Counted from the stretch's first letter, positions 55,722-64,000 are shown. The stretch: 64,000 nucleotides of DNA from Pseudomonas sp. UYIF39 (GCF_029963765.1 NZ_JALBYU010000008.1:62001-126000), one strand, 5' to 3'. The notes: generated from the sequence alone by a model not told the origin. Numbers and translations: made by a program.

Positions 55722-56587
55722 GTACGCTTGTCGCCGTTCGCCAGGGACGCCAGGGTTACTGGCTGTCGGCACCGGCCCTGGCCTTGTACGTCGGCCTGCT
55801 GGTTATCCCGCTGCTGCTGACGTTGGTGCTGTCGTTCAACGTCTTCGACTACAGCTCGGGGATCAACGGCGACGCCTACACCCTCGACCACTACAGCAAC
55901 CTGCTGGGCGACCCGTACTTCTACGAAATCTTTCTGCGCACGATGTGGATAAGTGCCCTGACCACCCTGCTCTGCGTGGTGATCGGCGTGCCCGAGGCCT
56001 ACATCCTCAGCCGCATGGGCGCACCGTGGCGCTCGATTTTCCTGATTCTGATCCTCACCCCGTTGCTGATTTCGGTGGTGGTGCGCGCCTTCGGCTGGAG
56101 CCTGTTACTCGGCGCCGACGGCCTGGTCAACCAGACCCTGCAAGCCTTCGGCGGCTCGCCGATAAAGCTGCTCTACACGCCGTTCGCGGTGGTGATTGCG
56201 CTGGTCCACGTGATGCTGCCGTTCATGATCATTCCGGTCTGGACCTCGCTGCAAAAACTCGACCCGGCCGCCGAGCAGGCCGCGATGTCCCTCGGTGCCA
56301 GCCACTTCACCGTGATGCGCCAAGTGGTGCTGCCGCAGATCATGCCCGGCGTGCTCTCCGGCACATTGATCGTATTCGGCCTTGCAGCCAGCTCTTTTGC
56401 GATTCCCGGTCTGCTCGGCGGACGCCGGATAAAAATGGTCGCCACGCTGATCTACGACCAATACCTGTCGGAGCTCAACTGGCCGATGGGTGCGGCCATC
56501 GCCGTGGCCCTGCTGTTGCTCAACCTGCTGATCATGCTGTCGTGGAACCGGATGATCGAAGGCCGCTACAAGAAGTCATTGGGATAA
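55718..56587 (+). CDS. ABC permease, PotB-like
   Basis: The 289-residue protein has six membrane helices and the EAA motif near LDPAAEQAAMSLGASHFTVMRQVVLPQIMPGV. It starts at the ATG overlapping the ATPase stop and is followed after 6 bases by the second permease gene. Confidence 0.92.
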   Translation: MSTLVAVRQGRQGYWLSAPALALYVGLLVIPLLLTLVLSFNVFDYSSGINGDAYTLDHYSNLLGDPYFYEIFLRTMWISALTTLLCVVIGVPEAYILSRMGAPWRSIFLILILTPLLISVVVRAFGWSLLLGADGLVNQTLQAFGGSPIKLLYTPFAVVIALVHVMLPFMIIPVWTSLQKLDPAAEQAAMSLGASHFTVMRQVVLPQIMPGVLSGTLIVFGLAASSFAIPGLLGGRRIKMVATLIYDQYLSELNWPMGAAIAVALLLLNLLIMLSWNRMIEGRYKKSLG

Positions 56588-56593
56588 CTCGTC

Positions 56594-57388
56594 ATGTCCA
56601 AGAACGGTCCTTTCGCCCTGCTGTTCCATACCCTCGTGGTGCTGTTCATGCTGGCGCCGCTGGTGGTGGTTTGCCTTGTGGCCTTCACCCCGGAAAACAC
56701 CCTGAGCCTGCCAACCACGGAGTTTTCCCTGCGCTGGTTCCGCGCGGTGTTCGAGCGTGCTGACTTTGTCGATGCGTTCTACAACAGCCTGATCCTGGCC
56801 TTTTGCGCGGCCAGTCTGGCGACACTGATTGCGGTGCCGGCGGCGTTGGCGATCACTCGTTTCGAATTCCCCGGACGCGACTTTTTAAACGGCCTGTTCC
56901 TGTCGCCGATCATCATTCCGCACCTGGTGCTCGGCGTCGCGTTGCTGCGATTGTTTGCGCTGATGGGCGTCAACGGCAGCTTCGCCTGGCTGATCTTCGC
57001 CCACGTGCTGGTGATCACACCGTACGTGCTGCGGCTGGTGCTGGCGTCGGCCATCGGCCTGGATCGCAGCGCCGAACACGCCGCGCAATCGCTCGGTGCC
57101 GGGCGCTTCACGCTGTTCCGGGAAATTACTTTGCCGATGATTCTGCCGGGGGTCGCCGGTGGCTGGCTGCTGGCGTTCATCAACAGTTTCGATGAGGTCA
57201 CGCTGTCGATTTTCGTCACCTCGCCGGCCACGCAAACCCTGCCGGTGCGGATGTACGTGTATGCCACCGAATCCATCGATCCGATGATGGCGGCGGTGTC
57301 GGCACTGGTGATTGGGTTGACTGCGCTGACGATGATTTTGCTTGACCGGGTCTACGGCCTCGATCGGGTTCTGGTGGGCAAACAATGA
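56594..57388 (+). CDS. ABC permease, PotC-like
   Basis: The 264-residue protein has six membrane helices and the EAA-type motif LDRSAEHAAQSLGAGRFTLFREITLPMILPGV. With the PotB-like subunit it makes the membrane channel of the importer. The [2Fe-2S] gene begins 7 bases later. Confidence 0.92.
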   Translation: MSKNGPFALLFHTLVVLFMLAPLVVVCLVAFTPENTLSLPTTEFSLRWFRAVFERADFVDAFYNSLILAFCAASLATLIAVPAALAITRFEFPGRDFLNGLFLSPIIIPHLVLGVALLRLFALMGVNGSFAWLIFAHVLVITPYVLRLVLASAIGLDRSAEHAAQSLGAGRFTLFREITLPMILPGVAGGWLLAFINSFDEVTLSIFVTSPATQTLPVRMYVYATESIDPMMAAVSALVIGLTALTMILLDRVYGLDRVLVGKQ

Positions 57389-57395
57389 GGGCGCC

Positions 57396-57686
57396 ATGGC
57401 TCTGCTGAAACGACTGGCCGAAGGCGACCGCCCGGCCCTGGACTTTACCCTCGACGGCGCACCGGCCACCGGCCTGCTCGGCGACACCTTGCTGACGGCG
57501 GTGCTGACCTGCAGCGAACACTTGCGCGGCAGCGACTTCAGCGCCGAACCCCGTGCCGGGTTTTGCATGATGGGTGCCTGTCAGGACTGCTGGGTTCGCC
57601 TGGGCGATGGCCGGCGAGTGCGCGCCTGCTCGACGCTGCTCGAAGCCGGGCAGCAGATCAGCCGCGAACCGGGGCGCTCCCTATGA
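57396..57686 (+). CDS. [2Fe-2S] subunit of a trimeric FAD dehydrogenase (HcnA-like)
   Basis: From the ATG at 57396 the protein has 96 residues. The cysteines in AGFCMMGACQDCWVRLGDGRRVRACST give the plant-ferredoxin-like C-x4-C-x2-C...C pattern of HcnA, OoxC-type and sarcosine-oxidase-like small subunits. It should carry electrons from the flavin subunits to the respiratory chain. The next subunit gene starts 50 bases downstream. Confidence 0.9.
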   Translation: MALLKRLAEGDRPALDFTLDGAPATGLLGDTLLTAVLTCSEHLRGSDFSAEPRAGFCMMGACQDCWVRLGDGRRVRACSTLLEAGQQISREPGRSL

Positions 57687-57735
57687 ATACCTTTCCTCCC
57701 ATAGGGGTTCAGCGGCGTTCACACATGAGGTGGGT

Positions 57736-59091
57736 ATGAAGTCTGTAGTCATCATCGGTGCCGGTCCGGCCGGTATTCGTGCCGCACAAACCTTGGTCGC
57801 CCATGGCGTTCGCCCGGTCCTGCTGGACGAAGCAGCACGCGGTGGCGGGCAGGTTTATCGTCGCCAACCGGCAAACTTCAAGCGTTCGCCGGTCAAGCTG
57901 TATGGCTTCGAAGCCGGCAAGGCCAGCGCATTGCATCAGACGATCGACGCGCTGCGCGAGCAACTCGATTACCGTCCTGAAACCCTGGTATGGAACGCTG
58001 AAGACGGTGCGCTCGACACCTTGCATGAGGGCCGCGCCGCGCGGCTGGCGTTCTCCCGCGTGATCGTCGCCACGGGCGCCACCGACCGGATTCTGCCCGT
58101 GCCGGGCTGGACCCTTCCGGGGGTTTACAGCCTCGGCGCAGCGCAGATCGCCCTCAAGTTCCAAGGCTGCGCCATCGGTGAACGCGTGGTGTTCGCCGGC
58201 AGCGGGCCGCTGCTGTACCTGGTGGCGTATCAATACGCCAAGGCCGGCGCGAATGTCGTCGCGGTGCTCGACAGTTCGCCCTTCAGCGCTCAGGCCCGCG
58301 CCCTGCCCGGCCTGCTCTCGCAACCGGCCACCCTGGCCAAAGGCATCTATTACCGCAGTTGGCTGACCGCCCACGGCATCCCGGTGCATCAGGGCGCCAG
58401 CCTCACAGGCATCAACGGCGAACAGCGTGTGCAATCGCTGACCTGGCGCCACGCCAAGGGCAATCAGCATCTGGAGTGCGACGCCGTCGCCTTCGCCCAT
58501 GGTCTGCGCAGTGAAACCCAACTTGCCGACCTGCTCGGCTGTGAATTCGCCTGGAACCCGCTCAACCGAGCCTGGCTGCCGCAACGTGACAGCGCCGGTC
58601 GCAGCAGTGTCGCCGAGGTTTACCTGGCCGGCGACGGTGCCGGCATCATGGGCGCCGACGCGGCCGAAATGGCCGGTGAACGCGCGGCCCTGGCGTTGCT
58701 CGAAGACATCGGTTACCTGATCCCGCCGCAACGTGGGGCGCAATTGGAGCAGGCGCTGGGACGGATCGATACCTTCCGCCAAGGTCTGGAACGGGCCTTC
58801 ATCTTTCCCGAGAACTGGGCCGCCGATGCCCCGAATGACGTGATGATCTGCCGCTGCGAAGAAGTGCGCGCCGGCGACATCCGCCAAGTGGTGCGCGAGG
58901 GCCATTGGGAGATCAACCGGGTCAAGGCGCATTGCCGGGTCGGCATGGGCCGCTGCCAGGGACGGATGTGTGGCGCCGCCGCCGCGGAAATCATTGCCTG
59001 CGAAAGCCAGCGCTGCGTGTCCGACATCGGCAGGCTTCGAGCTCAGGCCCCCATCAAACCCCTGCCGTTTGGTCTGGAGCTCGAGTCATGA
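57736..59091 (+). CDS. FAD/NAD-dependent oxidoreductase subunit with BFD-like domain (HcnB/OoxA-like)
   Basis: The ATG at 57736, preceded by GAGGTGG, gives 451 residues. An FAD-binding motif SVVIIGAGPAGIRAAQTLVAHG opens it, a second nucleotide fold is at GCAIGERVVFAGSGPLLYLVAYQY, and the C-terminus is a BFD-like [2Fe-2S] domain with MICRCEEVRAGDI and CRVGMGRCQGRMCG. This is the alpha subunit of opine oxidases, HCN synthase and D-hydroxyproline dehydrogenase. It overlaps the beta subunit gene by four bases. Confidence 0.9.
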   Translation: MKSVVIIGAGPAGIRAAQTLVAHGVRPVLLDEAARGGGQVYRRQPANFKRSPVKLYGFEAGKASALHQTIDALREQLDYRPETLVWNAEDGALDTLHEGRAARLAFSRVIVATGATDRILPVPGWTLPGVYSLGAAQIALKFQGCAIGERVVFAGSGPLLYLVAYQYAKAGANVVAVLDSSPFSAQARALPGLLSQPATLAKGIYYRSWLTAHGIPVHQGASLTGINGEQRVQSLTWRHAKGNQHLECDAVAFAHGLRSETQLADLLGCEFAWNPLNRAWLPQRDSAGRSSVAEVYLAGDGAGIMGADAAEMAGERAALALLEDIGYLIPPQRGAQLEQALGRIDTFRQGLERAFIFPENWAADAPNDVMICRCEEVRAGDIRQVVREGHWEINRVKAHCRVGMGRCQGRMCGAAAAEIIACESQRCVSDIGRLRAQAPIKPLPFGLELES

Positions 59092-60203
59092 TCGAAGTCG
59101 ATGCCGTCATCATTGGCGGCGGTATTGTCGGTGCCTCCGCCGCGCTGTTTCTGAGTAAGGCCGGACGTCGCGTTGCACTGCTAGAGCGGGACTTCTGTGG
59201 CTCGCATTCCAGCGGCGTGAACTACGGCGGCGTACGACGCCAGGGGCGACCGCTGTCGCAACTGCCGCTGTCGCAACGGGCCCACGACATCTGGGTGCAA
59301 CTGCCGCAGCTGATTGGCATCGACGGTGAGTATCAGCGCAGCGGCCACCTGAAACTGGCCCGCAGCCTCAACGATCTGCACGCCTTGCAAGACTATGCCG
59401 CCAGCAGTCGGGGTTTTGGCCTCGATTTGCAGGTACTCGAGCGCGCTGAGTTACGCGCACGTTTTCCGTGGGTCGGTGAGGTGGCGGTCGGTGCCTCGTT
59501 TTGCCCCGATGACGGTCACGCCAACCCGCGACTGGTTTCCCCGGCGTTTGCCCTGGCGGCGCGTCGGCACGGCGCACAGGTCCATGAACAATGCGCGGTT
59601 ACGGCGGTGGAACACGACGGTCAGCGCTTTCGCGTCAGCACGCAAAACGGTCTGGAGTTGCAGGCGCCCTGGCTGCTGAATTGCGCCGGAGCCTGGGCCG
59701 GCAGCCTGGCAGAACAGTTCGGTGAGGGGGTGCCGATGCACGCCGGGCACCCGGCCATGCTGGTCACCGAGCCCTTGCCGCTGGTGATGAATGCCAGCAC
59801 CGGGGTCGAAGGCGGCGGTATCTATGCCCGTCAAGTCGCGCGCGGCAATTGCGTGTTGGGTGGCGGTCAGGGTTTTGCTCTCGACGGTGCCCGCGCCCGG
59901 CCGGGCCAGCACGCGGTCATCGAGATCCTGCGTCAGGCCGTCGAGCTTTATCCGTTTCTTGAAGGCGCCCAGGCGATTCGCACCTGGAGCGGCACCGAAG
60001 GTTACCTGCCCGATCGCCAACCGGTGATCGGCCACAGTGGCACTCAACCCGGTCTGTTGCACGCGTTCGGCTTTGCCGGTGCGGGCTTTCAGATAGGCCC
60101 CGCGGTGGGCCAGGCGCTCACCGAAATCATCTGCAGCGGCGCCGCAAAAACGTCGCTGGATGCGTTTTCCATCACCCGGTTTCACTCCATCTCCGTTGCT
60201 TGA
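59088..60203 (+). CDS. DAO-family FAD oxidoreductase subunit (HcnC/OoxB-like)
   Basis: The 371-residue protein belongs to the D-amino-acid/glycine oxidase family: AVIIGGGIVGASAALFLSKAG at the N-terminus, HSSGVNYGGVRRQGR near the flavin site, and GTEGYLPDRQPVIGHSG and AFGFAGAGFQIGPAVGQ at the C-terminus. It likely holds the substrate site and oxidises a C-N bond. It is encoded between the alpha subunit and the solute-binding protein. Confidence 0.92.
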   Translation: MIEVDAVIIGGGIVGASAALFLSKAGRRVALLERDFCGSHSSGVNYGGVRRQGRPLSQLPLSQRAHDIWVQLPQLIGIDGEYQRSGHLKLARSLNDLHALQDYAASSRGFGLDLQVLERAELRARFPWVGEVAVGASFCPDDGHANPRLVSPAFALAARRHGAQVHEQCAVTAVEHDGQRFRVSTQNGLELQAPWLLNCAGAWAGSLAEQFGEGVPMHAGHPAMLVTEPLPLVMNASTGVEGGGIYARQVARGNCVLGGGQGFALDGARARPGQHAVIEILRQAVELYPFLEGAQAIRTWSGTEGYLPDRQPVIGHSGTQPGLLHAFGFAGAGFQIGPAVGQALTEIICSGAAKTSLDAFSITRFHSISVA

Positions 60204-60221
60204 TAGAGGAAGGTCGCGCCA

Positions 60222-61268
60222 ATGAATAACGTCAAACGCACTGCACTGCTCGGTTTCTCCTGTCTGACCGCCCTGCTCACGGTCACCCAGGCCCAGGCCG
60301 AACCGACGCTTTACCTGGGCATGAACGGCGGGACCATGGAGCGGCTCTACGCCGACAAGGTGCTGCCGGTTTTCGAGAAGGCCAATAACGTCAAAGTGGT
60401 GATCGTGCCCGGCACCTCCGCCGATATTCTGGCCAAGGTCCAGGCCAGCAAAGGCAACCCGCAGATGCACGTGATGTTCCTCGACGACGGCATCATGTAC
60501 CGCGCCATCGCCATGGGGCTGTGCGACAAACTCGAAGACAGCGCACCGCTGGCGCAGATTCCGGCCAAGGGCCGCATCAAGGATCAAGCGGTGGCGGTCA
60601 GCCTCGGCGTGACCGGGCTGGCGTACAACACGCGCCTGTTCAAGGAGAAAGGCTGGACCGCGCCAACCTCGTGGATGGACATGGCCGACCCGCGCTACAA
60701 GGACAAACTGGTGTTCCAGTCGATGGCGTCCTCGACCTTCGGCTTGCATGGGTTTTTGATGTTCAACCGGATTCAGGGCGGCAGCGAAACCAACGTCGAG
60801 CCAGGCTTCAAGGCTTGGCCGAACACCGTCGGGCGCAACGTGCTGGAGTACATTCCAAGTTCGGCGAAGATTTCCGAAATGCTTCAGACCGACGAAGCCG
60901 CGCTGTTCCCGCTGACGCCGACCCAGGTCACCGCCCTGAAACTCAAGGGTATGCCGGTGGAGTATGCGCAACCGAAGGAAGGCGCCGTGGTGCTCAACGT
61001 GGCCGAATGTGCCATCGCCAACAACACTCAGCCGGAACTGGCGCAGAAACTCGCCGCCTTCTTGCTGACACCTGAAGCGCAGGCCGCCGCGCTTGAAGAC
61101 GGCGACCAGATCCCGTCCAACCCCAATACCCCGACCACCGACAAGACTCGCGGTCAGGTCGAGGCGATGAAGCAGTACCTGACCACGGCCATTGCGATCG
61201 ATTGGGATCAGGTCAACGAACAGCGCCCGGCATGGAATGCACGGTGGAATCGCAGTATCGAGCGCTAA
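60222..61268 (+). CDS. Periplasmic solute-binding protein of the ABC importer
   Basis: The 348-residue precursor has a signal peptide (LTALLTVTQAQA) and the two-lobe type II binding fold of PotD/AfuA proteins: LYLGMNGGTMERLYADKVLPVFEKANNVKVVIVPGTSADILAKVQASKGNPQMHVMFLDDG, AVSLGVTGLAYNTRLFKEKGW. It ends the operon, so binding, transport and oxidation genes are co-transcribed. The ligand is not identifiable from sequence. Confidence 0.93.
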   Translation: MNNVKRTALLGFSCLTALLTVTQAQAEPTLYLGMNGGTMERLYADKVLPVFEKANNVKVVIVPGTSADILAKVQASKGNPQMHVMFLDDGIMYRAIAMGLCDKLEDSAPLAQIPAKGRIKDQAVAVSLGVTGLAYNTRLFKEKGWTAPTSWMDMADPRYKDKLVFQSMASSTFGLHGFLMFNRIQGGSETNVEPGFKAWPNTVGRNVLEYIPSSAKISEMLQTDEAALFPLTPTQVTALKLKGMPVEYAQPKEGAVVLNVAECAIANNTQPELAQKLAAFLLTPEAQAAALEDGDQIPSNPNTPTTDKTRGQVEAMKQYLTTAIAIDWDQVNEQRPAWNARWNRSIER

Positions 61269-61289
61269 CTTCCGGCATAGCGCTATCTA

Positions 61290-61335
61290 TGTAGCAGCTG
61301 CCGAACGCAGCCTCGCAGGCTCGGCAGCTGCTACA
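61290..61335. repeat. REP-type inverted repeat
   Basis: TGTAGCAGCTGCCGA and TCGGCAGCTGCTACA are perfect 15-bp inverted repeats with a 16-base loop. The GTAGCAGCTGCCGA core belongs to another widespread REP class of pseudomonads and here follows the binding-protein gene. Confidence 0.9.
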
Positions 61336-61439
61336 GGTCGACACAACTGTAATGAAAATTCCCCCTCTGGTTACACTATGCCGCCGCTCGGGGAGCCGGC
61401 ATGAAGATTACGGGGTGACCTCACAGTGGTAGTTCGACC

Positions 61440-62312
61440 TTGTCGGGCACTTCGACAAAAACGCTCCCCGGCCTTTACCTTCACGACACCGTGGGTCGCG
61501 GCAAGAGCTGGCTGCTCGACGGGTTTTTCCAGGCGCTTCCCATCGCGGGAAAACAGCGCCTGCATTTTCATGAGTTTTTTGCGCAACTACACCAAGGAAT
61601 GTTCACTCTTCGCGATCACCCCGATGCGCTGGAAACCACCCTTGATGAACAACTGCGCGATTGCCGGGTGCTGTGTTTCGATGAGTTTCACGTCCATGAC
61701 ATCGGCGACGCGATGCTCATTACCCGGCTGTTCAAGGCTCTGTTCCGCCGAGGCATCCTGCTGCTGCTCACTTCCAACTACCCACCGGAAGGACTACTGC
61801 CCAACCCGCTGTACCACGCGCGTTTCAAGCCGGTGATCGACCTTATCAACGCTCGCATGCAGGTCATGGAGGTCGGCGGTCCCCACGACTACCGCAGTCA
61901 AGTCAGAACCCATGCCCAGCAGCTGTTTACCCAGGGAGAGTACGTCTGGCCGGTCACGCTGGCGCAGCGTCAGTCGTTGAACCGGCCCGAACGCGACGCA
62001 CCGGCCATTCAACTGGCCGTCGGGACACGCAACCTTCCGGCCCGACACTGCGAAGGGCGAACCATCGGTTTCACCTTCGGCGACCTGTGTGACCAACCCA
62101 CCTCGGTCATGGATTACCTGGAGCTGTGCCGACGTTTCGATCACTGGTTCATCGATGAACTGCCCAACCTCGCCGATTGTTCAATCGCCGCCCAGCAGCG
62201 CTTCATCAATCTGGTCGACGTCCTGTACGACCAGGACAAGCACCTGATCTGCTCGGCCAGCAGTCTTTGCGCGAAAGCCTGGGCGGTGATGCAAGTCAGG
62301 GATCCGGTCTGA
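61440..62312 (+). CDS. ZapE/AFG1-like P-loop ATPase lacking the usual N-terminus
   Basis: Only a TTG at 61440 opens this frame, giving 290 residues against about 365 for ZapE. Walker A is LHDTVGRGKSWLL, Walker B VLCFDEFHVHDIGDAMLI, sensor region LLLTSNYPPEGL, and later NPLYHARFKPVIDLI, so the ATPase core is complete. About 60-70 N-terminal residues found in ZapE are absent. An ATG at 61401 is in frame but is cut by a TGA after five codons (61416). The protein may be a real short paralogue or a decayed gene. ZapE-type proteins act at the division ring or on mitochondrial membrane proteins. Confidence 0.72.
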   Translation: MSGTSTKTLPGLYLHDTVGRGKSWLLDGFFQALPIAGKQRLHFHEFFAQLHQGMFTLRDHPDALETTLDEQLRDCRVLCFDEFHVHDIGDAMLITRLFKALFRRGILLLLTSNYPPEGLLPNPLYHARFKPVIDLINARMQVMEVGGPHDYRSQVRTHAQQLFTQGEYVWPVTLAQRQSLNRPERDAPAIQLAVGTRNLPARHCEGRTIGFTFGDLCDQPTSVMDYLELCRRFDHWFIDELPNLADCSIAAQQRFINLVDVLYDQDKHLICSASSLCAKAWAVMQVRDPV

Positions 62313-62392
62313 CACGTCCCCGGCCTTTGCCGGTATCATGTCGCCCGTTTCCAGGCCTCCGCGCCGTCCTCTCGATCAAAGTGAATCTGTTA

Positions 62393-63706
62393 ATGGATAC
62401 CCTTGCCCAACTACGCGCCGGTCAACTGTCGGGCATTACCCGCCTGGACCTCTCCGGCGGCCTGACGGAGTTTCCGCGAGAAATTTTAGACCTGGCGGAC
62501 TCGCTGGAAGTCCTCAACCTCAGCGGCAATGCCTTGAGCAGTCTGCCGGACGACTTGCACCGACTGACCCGTTTGCGCGTGCTGTTCTGCTCGGACAATC
62601 TGTTCACCGAACTGCCCGACTGCCTGGGCCAATGCGCCGCACTGACAATGGTCGCCTTCAAGGCCAACCGCATCGAGCGCGTGCCAGGCGCGGCCCTGCC
62701 ACCGATGCTGCGCTGGCTGATCCTGACCGATAACTGCATCACTGAGTTGCCGGCCGAGCTGGGGGAACGCCCGCACCTGCAAAAACTCATGCTTGCCGGC
62801 AACCGCTTGCAACGTTTGCCGCAGAGCTTGCGTCATTGCCATCGACTCGAACTGATCCGTATCGCCGCCAACCAGTTGAGCGAGTTACCCGAGTGGCTGC
62901 TGTCCCTGCCGAGCCTGACATGGCTGGCGTACGCCGGTAATCCGCTGGAGACCGAAGGCGATGCCGCCGCCCTCGAAGCCACGCCTCGCATTCCCTGGTC
63001 TGAACTGCGTCTGGAGCAGCAACTGGGCGAAGGCGCCTCAGGAGTGATTCATCGGGCAATGTGGGATCGACCGGGCCAAGCGGCCATTCCGGTCGCCGTC
63101 AAACTCTACAAAGGCGAAATGACCAGCGATGGCTCGCCGTTGCACGAGATGAACGCCTGCATCACCGCCGGTAGTCACCCCAACCTGATCCGGGTTGAAG
63201 GGCGAGTCGTCGGGCATCCAGAAGCCCAAGCCGGGCTGGTGATGCAATTGATCGATCCGAGCTATCGCAATCTGGCCGGGCTGCCGAGCCTGGCGTCATG
63301 TACCCGCGACGTTTACGCCAATGACACCCGGTTCAGCGCTGGCGTGGCATTGCGCATCGCCTGTGGCGTCGCCTCGGCAGCCGAGCATTTGCACCAGCAT
63401 GGCATCACCCACGGCGACCTCTACGGCCACAACATTTTGTGGAACGAGCACGGTGATTGCCTGCTGGGGGATTTTGGTGCGGCGTCTTTCCATGCCACCT
63501 CGGACAACCTTGAAAGCCGTGCGATGCAACGGATCGAGGTACGGGCGTTTGGTGTTTTGCTGGGGGAATTGTTGGAGCGGATCGACTCGGGGTTGAGCGA
63601 TGAGAGTCGTGTGCAGCTGGAGGCATTGCAGCAGCGCTGCTGTCAGTCGCAGGTGCTGGCGCGACCGGGATTCAGCGAGATTGTGCGAGCCTTGGAGAAT
63701 CGGTGA
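62393..63706 (+). CDS. Leucine-rich-repeat protein kinase
   Basis: The 437-residue protein has about six to eight leucine-rich repeats (residues 15-195, of the pattern LxxLxLxxNxLxxLP, such as LEVLNLSGNALSSLPDDL) fused to a protein-kinase-like domain (about 205-437). Kinase features are intact: LGEGASGVIHRAMW, lysine in VAVKLYKGE, HGDLYGHNILW for the catalytic loop and LGDFGAASFH for DFG. No membrane segment is seen. LRR-kinase fusions are rare in bacteria but occur in Pseudomonas. The substrate and role are unknown. Confidence 0.88.
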   Translation: MDTLAQLRAGQLSGITRLDLSGGLTEFPREILDLADSLEVLNLSGNALSSLPDDLHRLTRLRVLFCSDNLFTELPDCLGQCAALTMVAFKANRIERVPGAALPPMLRWLILTDNCITELPAELGERPHLQKLMLAGNRLQRLPQSLRHCHRLELIRIAANQLSELPEWLLSLPSLTWLAYAGNPLETEGDAAALEATPRIPWSELRLEQQLGEGASGVIHRAMWDRPGQAAIPVAVKLYKGEMTSDGSPLHEMNACITAGSHPNLIRVEGRVVGHPEAQAGLVMQLIDPSYRNLAGLPSLASCTRDVYANDTRFSAGVALRIACGVASAAEHLHQHGITHGDLYGHNILWNEHGDCLLGDFGAASFHATSDNLESRAMQRIEVRAFGVLLGELLERIDSGLSDESRVQLEALQQRCCQSQVLARPGFSEIVRALENR

Positions 63707-63723
63707 CCGCTTTGCGGTCACCG
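63701..63723. terminator. Hairpin at the end of the kinase gene
   Basis: CGGTGACCGC and GCGGTCACCG form a 10-bp stem around TTT, with the kinase stop codon inside the left arm. There is no clear T-run; it may act for both convergent genes. Confidence 0.6.
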
Positions 63724-63733
63724 AAGTAACGGT

Positions 63734-64000
63734 TTAACCCGTCAACCCGACAAACATGTCCTGCACGTCATCGTGGTTATCGAGGCCTTCGAGGAAGGCT
63801 TCGACTTCAGCCATCTGCTCATCGCTCAGACCGCTGACCGGGTTTTTCGGCTGATAACCCAGCTTGGCCGACAACACGGTGAAACCTTGCTCGGGCAGGG
63901 CTTTCTGCACGGCATCCAGGTCCGCAGGCTCGGTCAGGAACAGGGTCGCGCCCTCTTCTTCGCCCGGTTCGAAATCCTGGGCGCCGGCTTCGATGGCAGC
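63734..64000 (-). CDS. YebC/PmpR-family protein, 5' end outside window
   Basis: The frame on the minus strand is open from the window end to a TAA at 63734 (88 residues visible). It reads [51 protein letters not shown] and [29 protein letters not shown], the C-terminal domain of the YebC/PmpR family, which modulates transcription or translation of proline-rich proteins. The N-terminal half lies outside. Confidence 0.9.
   Translation of the reverse strand, partial: AAIEAGAQDFEPGEEEGATLFLTEPADLDAVQKALPEQGFTVLSAKLGYQPKNPVSGLSDEQMAEVEAFLEGLDNHDDVQDMFVGLTG

Noticed and set aside
59451..60971. 506-codon frame on the minus strand across the DAO subunit and the binding-protein gene
   Set aside because: It crosses two well-supported genes on the other strand and has no recognisable motif.
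53616..61268. The importer/dehydrogenase cluster as a genomic island
   Set aside because: No integrase, tRNA, flanking direct repeat or obvious composition shift is visible; genes on both sides look like ordinary chromosome.

Overview
The window looks like ordinary chromosome from a fluorescent-group Pseudomonas. It is GC-rich, carries short REP palindromes of the GTGGGAGC-type typical of that group, and holds OprI, an EF-P with an arginine loop next to EarP, a LiuR-type leucine/isovalerate cluster, and two sRNAs in the style of PrrF and CrcY/CrcZ. I see no tRNA, rRNA, insertion sequence, integrase, prophage or CRISPR array.

Layout. 0-7.8 kb: the end of a carboxymethyl-hydroxymuconate isomerase-like gene, a LysR regulator, an MFS+EamA exporter pair, a gamma-glutamylpolyamine synthetase-like enzyme, an EptA lipid A phosphoethanolamine transferase and a methyltransferase. 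7.9-13 kb: rnd-ycgL, a 2-hydroxyacid dehydrogenase, a nitroreductase, ycgN and a secreted zincin-like protein lacking its metal ligands. 13-18.6 kb: ohr with a palindrome-rich promoter, an esterase, earP-efp, a small Gre-like protein and cysB. 18.7-22 kb: a universal stress protein and a thioredoxin/ketopantoate reductase-like/5'-nucleotidase operon whose start codon overlaps that of a PilZ-domain gene. 22-33 kb: DAHP synthase, oprI, an L,D-transpeptidase, tesA diverging from an FtsX-type ABC exporter, greB, DoxX and a periplasmic lytic transglycosylase.

33-46 kb: tatD, an acyl-CoA dehydrogenase with a divergent LysR gene, then the leucine/isovalerate locus: liuR, liuE (mvaB), an acyl-CoA synthetase and liuABCD. 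Three palindromes of the ACGTTAACGT type mark probable LiuR operators. The 607-base gap between liuE and the synthetase holds a sigma54 promoter and an A-rich transcript ending in a strong terminator, which I read as a CrcY-type sRNA, the decoy for Hfq/Crc in catabolite repression. 46-54 kb: an XRE/S24 repressor that has lost both catalytic dyad residues, a DUF6124-type protein, a Fur-controlled PrrF sRNA, an M14 carboxypeptidase, an HxlR/MFS pair, and a catalase-like/cytochrome b561 operon facing an ECF sigma/anti-sigma pair.

54-61 kb is the most distinctive metabolic unit: an IclR regulator diverges from a PotABCD-like ABC importer that encloses a three-subunit FAD/[2Fe-2S] dehydrogenase of the HcnABC/opine-oxidase kind. 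Gene order implies uptake and oxidative cleavage of one unidentified amine or opine-like substrate. 61-64 kb: a ZapE-like ATPase lacking its usual N-terminus, a leucine-rich-repeat protein kinase and the end of a YebC/PmpR-family gene.
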